NCBI RefSeq assembly: GCF_022370835.2
Contig: NZ_CP092365.1
Location: forward strand, 682,001-746,000
Direction of reading: 5' to 3'
Source of the DNA: Mycolicibacillus parakoreensis
GTDB taxonomy: Bacteria > Actinomycetota > Actinomycetes > Mycobacteriales > Mycobacteriaceae
Length of the DNA stretch: 64,000 nucleotides
The notes under the pieces: generated by a model
Seen by the model: the letters and a program-made list of their open reading frames with translations, nothing else
Told to the model about the DNA's origin: nothing
Databases searched by the model: none
Program-made: the position numbers and the translations under genes
Part shown: positions 50,497-60,789 of the stretch, piece by piece
Numbering within the stretch: position 1 is the first letter of the stretch
Layout: the number at the start of each line of letters is the position of its first letter

Positions 50497-51162
50497 TCAC
50501 CAGCCGCCGGGCCGCCCGCCCGCCAGGCACCATTTCTTGGTCGACGGCACCAGTGCCAGCACCATCGTCAGGACCGGGAAGAAGATGCTGCCGATGGTCC
50601 GGCCCAGCAGGGTCGGCATCGTCTCGGCGGCAGAGACCCCGGCCTGGTTCAGCAGCGACTGCGCCATCAGGTAGCCGATGAGCGCCATCGCGATGACCAC
50701 GCCGCAGGTGACCGCGATGATCAGGCGTCCGGCGAGTTTGCGGCGCAACAGCAGGATCCCGCCGACCAACAGCGCCACGGTGATCGCCAGCGACACCATC
50801 CCCAACACCACGAACACCCCGGTGCCGCTGCCGTGAAACTGCGCCATCGTGGGGACCGCGAAATTGCCCAGCGCGCCCAGCGCGTTGGCGAGCGCGCCCA
50901 GAAAGCTCAAGATCGCCGCCGCGATCGCGGTCCCCGCACTCGGCGCCGGACCGCCGTACTGCGGCTGCGGGTACGGCGGATACGGCGAGTACCCGGGGGC
51001 CTGCCCCGGCTGGGGGTAGGGGGAGTGCTGGTGAGCCGGGTAGGAATACGGGTAGGCGGGCGGGGTCGGCGCGCCCGGGTAGTGGGGCGACGGACCGCCG
51101 GGCCCCTGCGGTGTGCCGTGCTGTTCGGGTCCGGGCTGCTCGCCGGGTTGCCAGGGGTTCAT
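50497..51162 (-). CDS. Pro/Tyr-rich membrane protein
   Basis: A 221-residue protein. The first ~75 residues are Pro/Tyr/Gly/Gln-rich with YPQPxY-like repeats and disordered. The rest has four membrane helices (about 80-105, 118-145, 150-175 and 190-212) with an RRKLAGR loop. This layout (Pro-rich cytosolic tail plus DUF4190-like helices) is common in mycobacteria. ATG 51162 is at the frame start. It converges with uvrD1 (9-nt gap). The function is unknown. Confidence 0.7.
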   Translation of the reverse strand: MNPWQPGEQPGPEQHGTPQGPGGPSPHYPGAPTPPAYPYSYPAHQHSPYPQPGQAPGYSPYPPYPQPQYGGPAPSAGTAIAAAILSFLGALANALGALGNFAVPTMAQFHGSGTGVFVVLGMVSLAITVALLVGGILLLRRKLAGRLIIAVTCGVVIAMALIGYLMAQSLLNQAGVSAAETMPTLLGRTIGSIFFPVLTMVLALVPSTKKWCLAGGRPGGW

Positions 51163-51173
51163 GGGGGCAAACG

Positions 51174-51617
51174 CTAGCAGGGTTCAGCGGTGGTGGGCGG
51201 TGGCGAACCGGACGCGCCGGCCGGGGAGGCGAGTGCGAGCGCGGCGATCGTGGCCGGCACCAGCAGCCAGCCCATCTCGGAGGCCGACAGCGGACCGTGA
51301 ACCAACCCGACCAGGCTCAGCGCCACCGCGGTCAGGCTGGTACCCACCACGATCCAGCGGCCCAGCGACCGCCCGCGCAGCAGCATGACCCCACCGACGA
51401 GCAGGGTGCAGGCCGCCGCGGCGACCCCGAGGGTCAGCAGTGCCCCCACCGGCAGGGGGCCGGTGGAGGGGTTCACCGACACCGGCGGCAGCAGCGACAC
51501 CAGATGAAAGGCGAGCAGCACCACGCTGCTGACGACGAGGAAGGCGCCCGCCAGAATGCTCAACCACCCGGCCAGCAGCGTGGTACGGCTGCTGGCCGAC
51601 CGTTTTCGAGATTCCAT
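51174..51617 (-). CDS. Small four-helix membrane protein
   Basis: A 147-residue protein with four hydrophobic segments (about 12-40, 54-80, 86-105 and 115-130) and short polar ends. It has no motif beyond LLRGRSLGRWIVV between helices 2 and 3, which resembles the RRKLAGRLIIAV loop of the next gene. The two may be distant paralogues in tandem (11 nt apart). The function is unknown. Confidence 0.65.
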   Translation of the reverse strand: MESRKRSASSRTTLLAGWLSILAGAFLVVSSVVLLAFHLVSLLPPVSVNPSTGPLPVGALLTLGVAAAACTLLVGGVMLLRGRSLGRWIVVGTSLTAVALSLVGLVHGPLSASEMGWLLVPATIAALALASPAGASGSPPPTTAEPC

Positions 51618-51698
51618 CGTTATGACGCTAGTAGCAGATCCGGCCGGATTCCAGTGGTGTGCCGACCGTGGCGGCCGCCGCGGAGCCCGGCCGCAGGG

Positions 51699-52784
51699 TC
51701 AGCCGGCGAAGTTCCCGATGTTGATGCCGCGCTGGGCCAGCCACGGCAGCGGATCGACCCGGCTGGTGCCGTTGAGCAGCACCTCGAAGTGGCAGTGCGG
51801 ACCGGTGGAGAACCCCCGGTTGCCCATCGTGGCGATCTGGTCGCCGGCCATCACCCGGTCGCCGACATCGACCGTCCAGGTGTTGATGTGTCCGTAGAGG
51901 GTCACGGTGCCGTCGCTGTGGCGCAGTTTGACCAGGGCGCCGTACCCGGCGGCCGACCCCGCCTCGATGACGACCCCGTCGGAAGCCGCCAGGATCGGGG
52001 TGCCGATGGAGTTGGCGATGTCGATGCCGGCGTGCAGCGACCCCCAGCGGTAGCCGAAGTTCGAGGTGAAAATGCCGGTGGTGGGGGCGACGAACAGCGG
52101 CCGCTGCAGCCGCGCCTCCCGTTCGGCGCGCTCCTGCGCGTAGGCGACGCCCTTGGCGAATTCCTCGTCGTGCACCGCGAACGTGGCGGCCGGTTTGACC
52201 GAGATGACCTGCATGCCGCGCGGGGCGGCGCTCTCGCCGGTGTGCTGCAGCGGCGCCTCCTCGGCCACCAGCACCGGCTGGGACTCGGCGGGCTCGGCCC
52301 GGTCGAACGTGGTGTGCGCGGCCGCGGCCACCGCACCGACCGCCATGGCCCCGATCAACACCCGCCCGCGGGACGCCCCGGCGGTGCTGCGGCGATGACC
52401 GCCGCGCCGGCGCGCCGGACCGCCGCAGGTCGACATCGCGACGGTGGCGGTGTCGTCGTCGGCGCGGGCGATCAGTTCGGTGGCGCTCAGATCGTCGGTG
52501 CTGTGCAGATCGTCGAGTTCCGGGGCGTCCAACAGCCACTCGGACTCGAAGCCACCGTCGGCGTGGTCGGCGGGGGTGTCGGGGGTGTCGATGCCGTCCG
52601 GGGCGGTGTCGAGGTCGGCGTCCTGCCAGGCGGCGTCGGCGGCGGCGAGGGCTTCGAAACCGGCGAGGAATTCGTCGATCGGGATGATGTCGGTCACGTC
52701 GTTGGCCGGTGGCGGGGCGAACCGGTCGCGCAGTCGCCGCGAGGTCCGTGAAACAACAGAGGGCTCGCTGCGATTCTGCGTCAC
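51699..52784 (-). CDS. M23-family (LytM) peptidoglycan endopeptidase, membrane-anchored
   Basis: A 361-residue protein corresponding to Rv0950c. A long acidic cytosolic N-terminus (about 1-130) precedes one membrane helix (about 143-160). A coiled stretch and a C-terminal LytM domain follow, with SNFGYRWGSLHAGIDIA (His and Asp zinc ligands near 252) and GPHCHFEV (HxH near 332). YGHINTW supplies the other catalytic His. The intact ligand set predicts active D,D-endopeptidase cleavage of cell-wall cross-links. GTG 52784 follows AAGGGA. It is divergent from sucC across 268 bp. Confidence 0.92.
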   Translation of the reverse strand: MTQNRSEPSVVSRTSRRLRDRFAPPPANDVTDIIPIDEFLAGFEALAAADAAWQDADLDTAPDGIDTPDTPADHADGGFESEWLLDAPELDDLHSTDDLSATELIARADDDTATVAMSTCGGPARRRGGHRRSTAGASRGRVLIGAMAVGAVAAAAHTTFDRAEPAESQPVLVAEEAPLQHTGESAAPRGMQVISVKPAATFAVHDEEFAKGVAYAQERAEREARLQRPLFVAPTTGIFTSNFGYRWGSLHAGIDIANSIGTPILAASDGVVIEAGSAAGYGALVKLRHSDGTVTLYGHINTWTVDVGDRVMAGDQIATMGNRGFSTGPHCHFEVLLNGTSRVDPLPWLAQRGINIGNFAG

Positions 52785-52894
52785 GTGGAATTTCCCTTGG
52801 GTTTCGTAACCGTACCGTTATCTAGGACAGACCTCGGAGAGAGTAGCCAGGATCGCGGTTCGGTGGCAAGTCCAGCAGGCAAAACAGGCGCGAA

Positions 52895-52910
52895 TGTGGT
52901 CTTGATCACG
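52895..52910. promoter_or_regulatory. CRP-like site between the M23 peptidase gene and sucCD
   Basis: TGTGG-TCTTGA-TCACG matches the mycobacterial CRP (Rv3676) consensus TGTGA-N6-TCACA at 8 of 10 fixed positions. It lies 143 nt upstream of sucC and 111 nt upstream of the divergent peptidase start. cAMP-CRP control of sucCD or the peptidase is possible. Confidence 0.5.
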
Positions 52911-53052
52911 GTGTTTCCTCAGGTGAGATGCACCACAGGAACGGGAGGCGACGCCAGCACGGCCGGATCGGGTCGATACAGTTCCCCCGGGCGTGGTCGC
53001 GTACCCGTCGCGGAGAAGTCCGCCAGCAGACAGCCAGCAACAGAGTGAGGCC

Positions 53053-54228
<1,176 letters not shown>

Positions 54229-54231
54229 TCG

Positions 54232-55134
54232 ATGTCGATCTTCGTCAACTCCGACAGCAAGGTCATCGTTCAGGGCATCACCGGTGCCGAGGCGACCAAG
54301 CACACCGCGCGGATGCTCGCCGCCGGCACCCAGATCGTCGGCGGGGTCAACGCCCGCAAGGCCGGCACCACCGTCGCCCACCGCGACGCCGGCGGCAACG
54401 ACGTCGAGTTGCCGGTGTTCGGCGGCGTCGCCGAGGCGATGAAGGCCACCGGCGCCGACGTCTCGATCGCGTTCGTGCCGCCCAAGTTCTCCAAAGACGC
54501 GATGATCGAGGCGATCGACGCCGAGGTGCCGCTGCTGGTGGTGATCACCGAGGGCATCCCGGTGCAAGACAGCGCCTACGCGTGGGCCTACAACACCGAC
54601 AAGGGCACCAAGACCCGCATCATCGGGCCGAACTGTCCGGGCATCATCACCCCCGGTGAGTGCCTGGTGGGCATCACCCCGGCCAACATCACCGGCCCCG
54701 GGCCGGCCGGCCTGGTGTCCAAGTCGGGCACGTTGACCTACCAGATGATGTATGAGCTGCGGGATTTCGGGTTCTCCACCGCGATCGGCATCGGCGGCGA
54801 CCCCGTCATCGGCACCACCCACATCGACGCGATCGAGGCGTTCGAGAAGGATCCCGACACCAAGGTGATCGTGATGATCGGGGAGATCGGCGGGGACGCC
54901 GAGGAGCGGGCCGCCGACTACATCAAGGCCAACGTGACCAAGCCGGTCGTGGGCTACGTGGCCGGTTTCACCGCGCCGGAGGGCAAGACGATGGGTCACG
55001 CCGGGGCGATCGTGTCGGGCTCCTCGGGCACCGCCGCGGCCAAGAAGGACGCGCTGGAGGCCGCCGGGGTGAAGGTCGGCAAGACCCCCTCGGAGACCGC
55101 CGCCCTGGCCCGCGAGATCCTCCAGGGCCTCTGA
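54232..55134 (+). CDS. sucD: Succinyl-CoA synthetase, alpha subunit
   Basis: A 300-residue SucD. The CoA-binding Rossmann domain has [17 protein letters not shown]. The phosphohistidine region is in [18 protein letters not shown] (active His), and [13 protein letters not shown] is conserved. It carries the histidine phosphorylated during catalysis. It is translated right after sucC. The gene ends with no strong hairpin before the thiolase-like gene. Confidence 0.97.
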   Translation: MSIFVNSDSKVIVQGITGAEATKHTARMLAAGTQIVGGVNARKAGTTVAHRDAGGNDVELPVFGGVAEAMKATGADVSIAFVPPKFSKDAMIEAIDAEVPLLVVITEGIPVQDSAYAWAYNTDKGTKTRIIGPNCPGIITPGECLVGITPANITGPGPAGLVSKSGTLTYQMMYELRDFGFSTAIGIGGDPVIGTTHIDAIEAFEKDPDTKVIVMIGEIGGDAEERAADYIKANVTKPVVGYVAGFTAPEGKTMGHAGAIVSGSSGTAAAKKDALEAAGVKVGKTPSETAALAREILQGL

Positions 55135-55215
55135 CACCGGCGGTGAGCGCTGGCCCCCGCCCCGGCCTGCGGGCGGCGGCACGGGCACAAGGGTCCGATG
55201 AGGAGGGGCCGCAGG

Positions 55216-56760
55216 GTGATTGATCCGCGCACACCGGTGGTGATCGGCGTCGGTCAGGTGACCGAGCGCGTCGACGACGCCGACTACCGTGCCCTCTCGC
55301 CGGTCGATTTGGCCGCCGAGGCGGTCCAGCACGCCGTCGCCGACAGCGGTGCCGACCCGGCCGCGCTCGCCGCGGCAATCGACACCATCGTCGCGACCCG
55401 CCAGTTCGAGATCTCGGTGCCCAACGCGCCGGCGCCGCTGGGCAAATCGAACAATTTCCCCCGCTCGGTGGCCCGCCGCGTGGGCGCCGACCCGGCCCGC
55501 GCGGTGCTCGACAAGGTGGGGGGCCAGGGCCCGCAGGCGTTGCTCACCGAATTCGCCGCGGCGATCGCCGCCGACACCGCCGAGGTGGTGGTGCTGTGCG
55601 GATCCGACGCCACCTCCACCACCCGCCATTTCGCCCCCGGCGACGACGGCGCGCTGCCGGCGGGGGCACCGGACTTCCACGAGACCGTCGACGGCCCGCT
55701 CGACGACCGCGGTTTCGGGCTGGAGGAGTTCGTCGACCGCTACACGATCAGCCACGGGCTCACCGGGGCCCCCGTGCAGTACGGCCTGCTGGAGAACGCC
55801 CGCCGCGCGCGGGTGGGCCTGACACCCGCGGCCTATCTGCAGGCGATGGGCGAGCTGTTCGCTCCGTTCACCGCGGTCGCGGCACGCAATCCGCTGTCGG
55901 CCTCCCCGGTGCGGCGCACCGTCGACGACCTGGTGACGATCAGCACCGGCAACCGCATGATCTGCGACCCGTACCCGCGGCTGCTGGTGGCGCGTGACCA
56001 GGTCAACCAGGGTGCCGCGGTGGTGGTGGCCTCGGCGGGTGCGGCCCGGCGGCTCGGCGTGCCCGAAGACAACTGGGTGTTTTTGCACGGTCACGCCGAC
56101 CTGCGTGAGCAACAGCTGCTCGACCGCCCCGACCTGGGCCGCAGCCCGGCGGCGGTCGCCGCGGTGACCGAGGCGCTGGCGGTCGCCGGCATCGGACTCG
56201 ACGACGTCGCCGCGCTCGACCTGTACAGCTGTTTCCCGATCCCGGTGTTCAACATCTGCGACGCGTTCGGGCTGAGCGGTGCCGACCCGCGCGGTCTGAC
56301 CCTCACCGGCGGCCTGCCGTTCTTCGGGGGCGCGGGCAACAACTACTCGATGCACGCGATCGCCGAGGCGGTGGCGGTGGCCCGTCGCCGTCGCGGCGAG
56401 TTCGCGTTGGTCGGCGCGAACGGCGGCATGATGAGCAAATACTCCGTCGGGGTGTATGCGACCACCCCGACCGGCTGGCGCCCCGACGCCAGCCGCCGGG
56501 TGCAGGACAGCCTCGACGCCGCACCGACGGTGCCGGTGACCGAGACCGCCGAGGGCCCGGCCACCATCGAGACCTACAGCGTGCGCTACGACTGGCCGAC
56601 CCGCACCGGGATCGTCATCGGCCGCCTCGGTGACGGCACCCGGTTCCTGGCCACCAGCGAAGACGAGGATCTGGTGGCGCTGCTCTGCGAGGGCGACCCG
56701 CTGGGCGCCGCGATCACGGTGCGTGCCCTGGACTACGGCAACCGCTGCTCGCTGCGCTGA
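55216..56760 (+). CDS. Thiolase-superfamily acetyl-CoA acetyltransferase-like protein
   Basis: A 514-residue thiolase-fold protein. N-terminal segments RTPVVIGVGQVTERV and GGQGPQALLTEFAAAI, and the C-terminal GGLPFFGGAGNNYSMHAIAEAV (His motif), fit the SCP-x/thiolase-like branch. The Cys expected near residue 90 is not obvious, because VLDKVGGQGP replaces the usual Cys-containing motif. A second Cys in LDLYSCFPIPV is present. It may therefore be a thiolase-like enzyme with altered chemistry. GTG 55216 follows AGGAGGGG. It lies 81 nt after sucD on the same strand. Confidence 0.75.
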   Translation: MIDPRTPVVIGVGQVTERVDDADYRALSPVDLAAEAVQHAVADSGADPAALAAAIDTIVATRQFEISVPNAPAPLGKSNNFPRSVARRVGADPARAVLDKVGGQGPQALLTEFAAAIAADTAEVVVLCGSDATSTTRHFAPGDDGALPAGAPDFHETVDGPLDDRGFGLEEFVDRYTISHGLTGAPVQYGLLENARRARVGLTPAAYLQAMGELFAPFTAVAARNPLSASPVRRTVDDLVTISTGNRMICDPYPRLLVARDQVNQGAAVVVASAGAARRLGVPEDNWVFLHGHADLREQQLLDRPDLGRSPAAVAAVTEALAVAGIGLDDVAALDLYSCFPIPVFNICDAFGLSGADPRGLTLTGGLPFFGGAGNNYSMHAIAEAVAVARRRRGEFALVGANGGMMSKYSVGVYATTPTGWRPDASRRVQDSLDAAPTVPVTETAEGPATIETYSVRYDWPTRTGIVIGRLGDGTRFLATSEDEDLVALLCEGDPLGAAITVRALDYGNRCSLR

Positions 56761-56781
56761 CCTGCGGGGCGCCGCGTCGGT

Positions 56782-57627
56782 TCAGAGGTCGGCGAGCTTG
56801 GCGGCCAGACGCTCGACGTAGCCGGCGACCTCGTCCTCACTGCGGTCGGGAAGACCGAAAAGCACCTCGGTGACGCCGAGCTCACGCCAGCGCGCCAGCT
56901 TCTCGGGCACCGGTTTGAAATCCAACGCCACGATCTGCGGGGCGCCGTCACGCCCGCCGGCCGCCCAGGTGTCCTGCAGCAGCTTCACCGGCTCGTCGAT
57001 GTCGAAGTCGCGCGGGGTGGTGATCCAGCCGTCGGCGCTGCGGGTGATCCACTTGAAGTTCTTCTCGGTGCCGGCGGCGCCCACCAGCACCGGCACATGC
57101 GACTGCAGCGGTTTCGGCCAGGCCCAGCTGGGGCCGAAGTCGACGAACTCCCCGGCGTAGGAGGCCTCCTCCTGGGTCCACAGCGCCCGCATGGCCTCCA
57201 GGTATTCGCGCAACATGGTGCGCCGCCGGCCCGGCGGCACGCCGTGGTCGGCCAACTCGTCGGTGTTCCAGCCGAACCCGACCCCCAGACTGACCCGACC
57301 GCCGGAGAGGTGGTCGAGGGTGGCGATGCTCTTGGCCAGGGTGATCGGATCGTGTTCGACCGGCAGCGCCACCGCCGTGGACAGCCGCACCCGCGAGGTC
57401 ACCGCCGCCGCGGTGGCCAGGCTCACCCACGGGTCCAGGGTGCGCATGTAGCGGTCGTCGGGCAGCGACGCGTCGCCGGTGGTGGGGTGCGCGGCCTGCC
57501 GTTTGATCGGGATGTGGGTGTGCTCAGGCACGTAGAACGTCCGGAACCCGTGCTCATCGGCGAGTTTCGCGGCTGCCGCGGGGGTGATGCCGCGATCACT
57601 GGTGAACAATACAAGCCCGTAATCCAT
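56782..57627 (-). CDS. LLM-class F420-dependent oxidoreductase (Rv0953c-like)
   Basis: A 281-residue TIM-barrel flavin-like oxidoreductase, nearly colinear with Rv0953c (282 aa). Signatures include YGLVLFTSDRGITPAAAAKLADEHGF, YVPEHTHIP, LPVEHDPITLAKSIATLDHLSGGR and GVGFGWN. Members of this branch use F420 instead of FMN. The substrate is unknown. It converges with the thiolase-like gene. ATG 57627 matches the recalled family start. Confidence 0.9.
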   Translation of the reverse strand: MDYGLVLFTSDRGITPAAAAKLADEHGFRTFYVPEHTHIPIKRQAAHPTTGDASLPDDRYMRTLDPWVSLATAAAVTSRVRLSTAVALPVEHDPITLAKSIATLDHLSGGRVSLGVGFGWNTDELADHGVPPGRRRTMLREYLEAMRALWTQEEASYAGEFVDFGPSWAWPKPLQSHVPVLVGAAGTEKNFKWITRSADGWITTPRDFDIDEPVKLLQDTWAAGGRDGAPQIVALDFKPVPEKLARWRELGVTEVLFGLPDRSEDEVAGYVERLAAKLADL

Positions 57628-57796
57628 ACCCAGGATTAGAACGTGTTCCAGTCGCGCTGGCAAGCTCACGATGCTGTGTAGATTGAGTGAACACCGGCCT
57701 TGCTGTGCTTGGCGGCTCCGGTGGTGCGCTAGCGTGGAAGGCCGAATCGCGTCGCGGGTAGCGGCGTCGTGCGACACGCGAACTACAGGAGAAGTC

Positions 57797-58657
57797 ATGA
57801 CTTACCCGCCCGGCACCCCCGGATATCCGCCCGCGCAGTCTCCGGGCTCCTACGGCGCGCCGGCCGCATCGTCGATGCCGGCGTTCGGTGCCCCCGACGC
57901 CCGGGAGAACAAGCTGCCCCTGATCCTGGGTGCGGTCGTGGCCGTGCTGGGCCTGCTGGCGTTTCTGGCCAGCTTCGGTCCGCGCCTGACGATCGAGGGC
58001 TACTCCGGTTCGCTGGACCGCTCCGGACTCGACCTCGACTCCGTCCTGGCGGTGATCGCCGGGTTGCTGGCCGGGGTGAGCCTGCTGCCCACGGCCAAAG
58101 GCGCCGACGGCAAGGGAGCGCGGAACTATGCGCCGGTGGTGGCCGTGCTCGCGGTGATGTCGGCGCTGTGGCTCATCTCCACCGCGCTCACCGCCGGTGA
58201 CGGCACCAAGGTCGGCTGGGGCCTGTGGCTGGTGCTGGTCTGCGCGGTGCTGCAGGCGTTCGCCGCGGTCTCGGCGCTGCTGTTGGACGCCGGCGTCATC
58301 AGCCCGCCCGCACCCAAGCCCAGCTACCCGCAGTACGCGCCGTACGGGCAGTACGCACCGCCGGCGGTCGGCGGCTACTACGGCCAGCCGGGCCAGCCCG
58401 GCCAGCCGGGTCAGCCCGGGCAGCCCGGTCAGGCCGGTCAGGCCGGCCAGCCCGGCGGCGGGTCCGATCAGCAGACCGTGGTGCACTCGTCGTACCAGTC
58501 GCAGCCCGGTGGCTACTCCTCGAGCCCCCAGCACGCCCAGAACCACGGTGCCTCCACGCCGCCGACCGGTTTCCCCGGCTACGGCAGCGGGGCGTCCGGC
58601 GGGTCGGAGACCGGCGGCGAGTCCGGCGGGTCGTCGGCCGGGCCGACCCCGTCGTAG
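57797..58657 (+). CDS. DUF5336-type membrane protein with QPG repeats (Rv0954-like)
   Basis: A 286-residue protein. A Pro/Gly-rich N-terminus precedes four membrane helices (about 45-65, 75-95, 115-135 and 140-165), typical of Rv0954 and the '34-kDa antigenic' proteins. The cytosolic or periplasmic tail is low-complexity, with tandem GQPGQPGQPGQ units (about 195-215) encoded by imperfect 9-bp DNA repeats, then Ser/Gly/Gln-rich sequence. ATG 57797 follows AGGAGAAG. In M. tuberculosis it is linked with division-associated envelope proteins by gene order only. Confidence 0.85.
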   Translation: MTYPPGTPGYPPAQSPGSYGAPAASSMPAFGAPDARENKLPLILGAVVAVLGLLAFLASFGPRLTIEGYSGSLDRSGLDLDSVLAVIAGLLAGVSLLPTAKGADGKGARNYAPVVAVLAVMSALWLISTALTAGDGTKVGWGLWLVLVCAVLQAFAAVSALLLDAGVISPPAPKPSYPQYAPYGQYAPPAVGGYYGQPGQPGQPGQPGQPGQAGQAGQPGGGSDQQTVVHSSYQSQPGGYSSSPQHAQNHGASTPPTGFPGYGSGASGGSETGGESGGSSAGPTPS

Positions 58658-58687
58658 TCGGGCGCGAGAGCGCCCATTGACTACCGT

Positions 58688-60103
58688 GTGCGCCCGGTGA
58701 CCGCGGGCCGCCCCGGCCCGACGGTCGGTGCGCGCGAGGCGCGCGACCTGCTGCGGGTGGCGTTCGGGCCGTCCCTGGTGGCCCTGCTGATCATCGCGGC
58801 GGTCACCCTGCTGCAGCTGGTGATCGCCAACAGCGACATGACCGGTGCGTTGGGCGCGACCGCGAGCATGTGGCTGGCCGTGCACCTGGTGCCGGTCACG
58901 ATCGGCGGCGCCCAGCTGGGGGTGCTGCCGCTGCTGCCGACGATGCTGATGGTGGCGGCGGTGGCGCGCACCACCGCGCAGGCCACCTCCGCGCAGTCGT
59001 CGTGGCTGGTCATCCGCTGGATCGCCGCCTCGGCGGTGGGCGGTCCGGTACTCATCGCGGCGATCGCGCTGGCGGTCATTCACGACGCCGCGTCGGTGAT
59101 CACCGAGCTGCAGACCCCCCACGCCCTGTCGGCGTTCACCGGTGTGTTGGCGGTGCACGCGCTCGGCGCCGCACTCGGGATCGGCGCGCGGGTGGGGCCC
59201 CGACTGCTGGCGGCGACCCGGCTGCCGCGGTGGCTGGCCGGGTCGATCCGGGGTGCGACCGCCGGGGTGCTCGCGCTGTTCGGCCTCTGCGGGGCGGTCA
59301 CCGCCGCCTCCCTGGTCGTGCACTGGTCGACGATGCACGAGCTCTACGCCATCACCGACTCGCTGTTCGGTCAGCTCAGCCTCACCGCACTCGCGGTGCT
59401 CTATGTCCCGAACGTGATCATCGGGACCGCCGCCGTCGCGGTGGGCTCCAGCGCCCACCTCGGGTTCGCGACGTTCAGTTCCTTCACCGTCTTCGGCGGC
59501 GACATCCCCGCGGTCCCGATCCTGGCCGCCGCGCCGCCGCCGCCGCTGGGTCCGGTCTGGGTGGCGCTTCTGATCATCGGGGCGTCCTCGGGGGTGGCGC
59601 TGGGCCAACAGTGTGCCCGCCGGGCGCTGCCGGTGCTGCAGGCGGTGGCCCAGGTGCTGGTCGCCGCGCTGCTGGCCGCGCTGGCCATGGCCGTGCTCGG
59701 GTACGCCGCCGGCGGCCGGCTGGGCAACTTCGGTGACGTCGGGGTCGATCAGGCGTCGTTCGGCCCGGCGGTCTTCGTCTGGTTCACCCTGGTCGGTGCG
59801 GCCACCGTGATCGTCGCCGGCGGCATCACCCGCCCCCGGTGGGCGTCACCGGCGCCCGCCGGGGGCGCCGCCGCGCAGCCCGACGCCCCCGGCGGTCCGG
59901 AGGAGACCGTGCCGGAGGAGACCGTGCTGGAGGAGACCGTGCTGGAGGAGACCGTGCCGGACGCGCGGCCCGCCGCCGAGGCGCCGCCGGCGGGCGCCGA
60001 CAGCGGCCCGCCCGGGCGCGACCCGGCGCCGGAGGTCCCGCTCGCCGATCCCGAGGACCAGATGTTCACCGACGACGACCCGCCACCGCCGGCCGGTTCC
60101 TGA
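58688..60103 (+). CDS. perM: PerM-like polytopic membrane protein (Rv0955, DUF6350)
   Basis: A 471-residue protein with about ten membrane helices (residues ~20-400) and a C-terminal acidic tail with EETV repeats ([19 protein letters not shown]) and a Pro-rich end. It corresponds to Rv0955/PerM, reported in M. tuberculosis to support cell division and persistence under acid and interferon-gamma stress by stabilising FtsB. GTG 58688 is used; GTG 58686 is out of frame. It is followed by purN, in M. tuberculosis order. Confidence 0.88.
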   Translation: MRPVTAGRPGPTVGAREARDLLRVAFGPSLVALLIIAAVTLLQLVIANSDMTGALGATASMWLAVHLVPVTIGGAQLGVLPLLPTMLMVAAVARTTAQATSAQSSWLVIRWIAASAVGGPVLIAAIALAVIHDAASVITELQTPHALSAFTGVLAVHALGAALGIGARVGPRLLAATRLPRWLAGSIRGATAGVLALFGLCGAVTAASLVVHWSTMHELYAITDSLFGQLSLTALAVLYVPNVIIGTAAVAVGSSAHLGFATFSSFTVFGGDIPAVPILAAAPPPPLGPVWVALLIIGASSGVALGQQCARRALPVLQAVAQVLVAALLAALAMAVLGYAAGGRLGNFGDVGVDQASFGPAVFVWFTLVGAATVIVAGGITRPRWASPAPAGGAAAQPDAPGGPEETVPEETVLEETVLEETVPDARPAAEAPPAGADSGPPGRDPAPEVPLADPEDQMFTDDDPPPPAGS

Positions 60104-60159
60104 CCGCATCGTGACGTCCGGCCGCCACCGCGGCGGTCCGGCCGACTAGGCTCACCGTT

Positions 60160-60789
60160 GTGCAGCCGTCGATCCGTGTGCCCCCGAGCGCACCGGCGCG
60201 GCTGGTGGTCTTGGCCTCCGGGACCGGATCGCTGCTGGAGGCCCTCCTCGACGCGGCCGCCGGTGACTATCCGGCCCGGGTCGTCGCCGTCGGGGTGGAC
60301 CGTGACTGTCGGGCCGCCGAGATCGCCGTCCGGGCCGGCGTGCCGACGTTCACCGTGCGGTTGGCCGACCACCCCAACCGGGACGCCTGGGACGCGGCGA
60401 TCACCGAGGCGGTCGCCGCTCACCACCCCGATCTGATCGTCTCGGCCGGATTCATGAAAATCCTTGGCCCGCGGTTTCTCTCCCAATACCTGGGCCGCAC
60501 CGTCAACACCCACCCCGCGCTGCTGCCGGCCTTCCCGGGGGCGCACGCCGTCGCCGACGCGCTCAGCCACGGCGTCAAGATCACCGGCTGCACGGTGCAC
60601 CTGGTCGACGCCGGCACCGACACCGGGCCCATCCTGGCCCAACAGGCGGTTACCGTGTTCGACGACGACGATGAAGACACCCTGCACGAACGCATTAAGG
60701 TCATCGAGCGGCGGCTCCTGGTGGAGGTCCTGGCCGCAGTGGCGACCGGCGGTGTGAACTGGACCGGACGAAAGGCGATCCCAGGATGA
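60160..60789 (+). CDS. purN: Phosphoribosylglycinamide formyltransferase
   Basis: A 209-residue PurN that transfers formyl from 10-formyl-THF to GAR. Conserved segments are [15 protein letters not shown] (phosphate loop), [33 protein letters not shown] (catalytic Asn and His) and [17 protein letters not shown] (catalytic Asp). GTG 60160 follows TAGGCT plus 7 nt (leaderless candidate). The stop overlaps the purH start by 4 nt (ATGA). Confidence 0.97.
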   Translation: MQPSIRVPPSAPARLVVLASGTGSLLEALLDAAAGDYPARVVAVGVDRDCRAAEIAVRAGVPTFTVRLADHPNRDAWDAAITEAVAAHHPDLIVSAGFMKILGPRFLSQYLGRTVNTHPALLPAFPGAHAVADALSHGVKITGCTVHLVDAGTDTGPILAQQAVTVFDDDDEDTLHERIKVIERRLLVEVLAAVATGGVNWTGRKAIPG

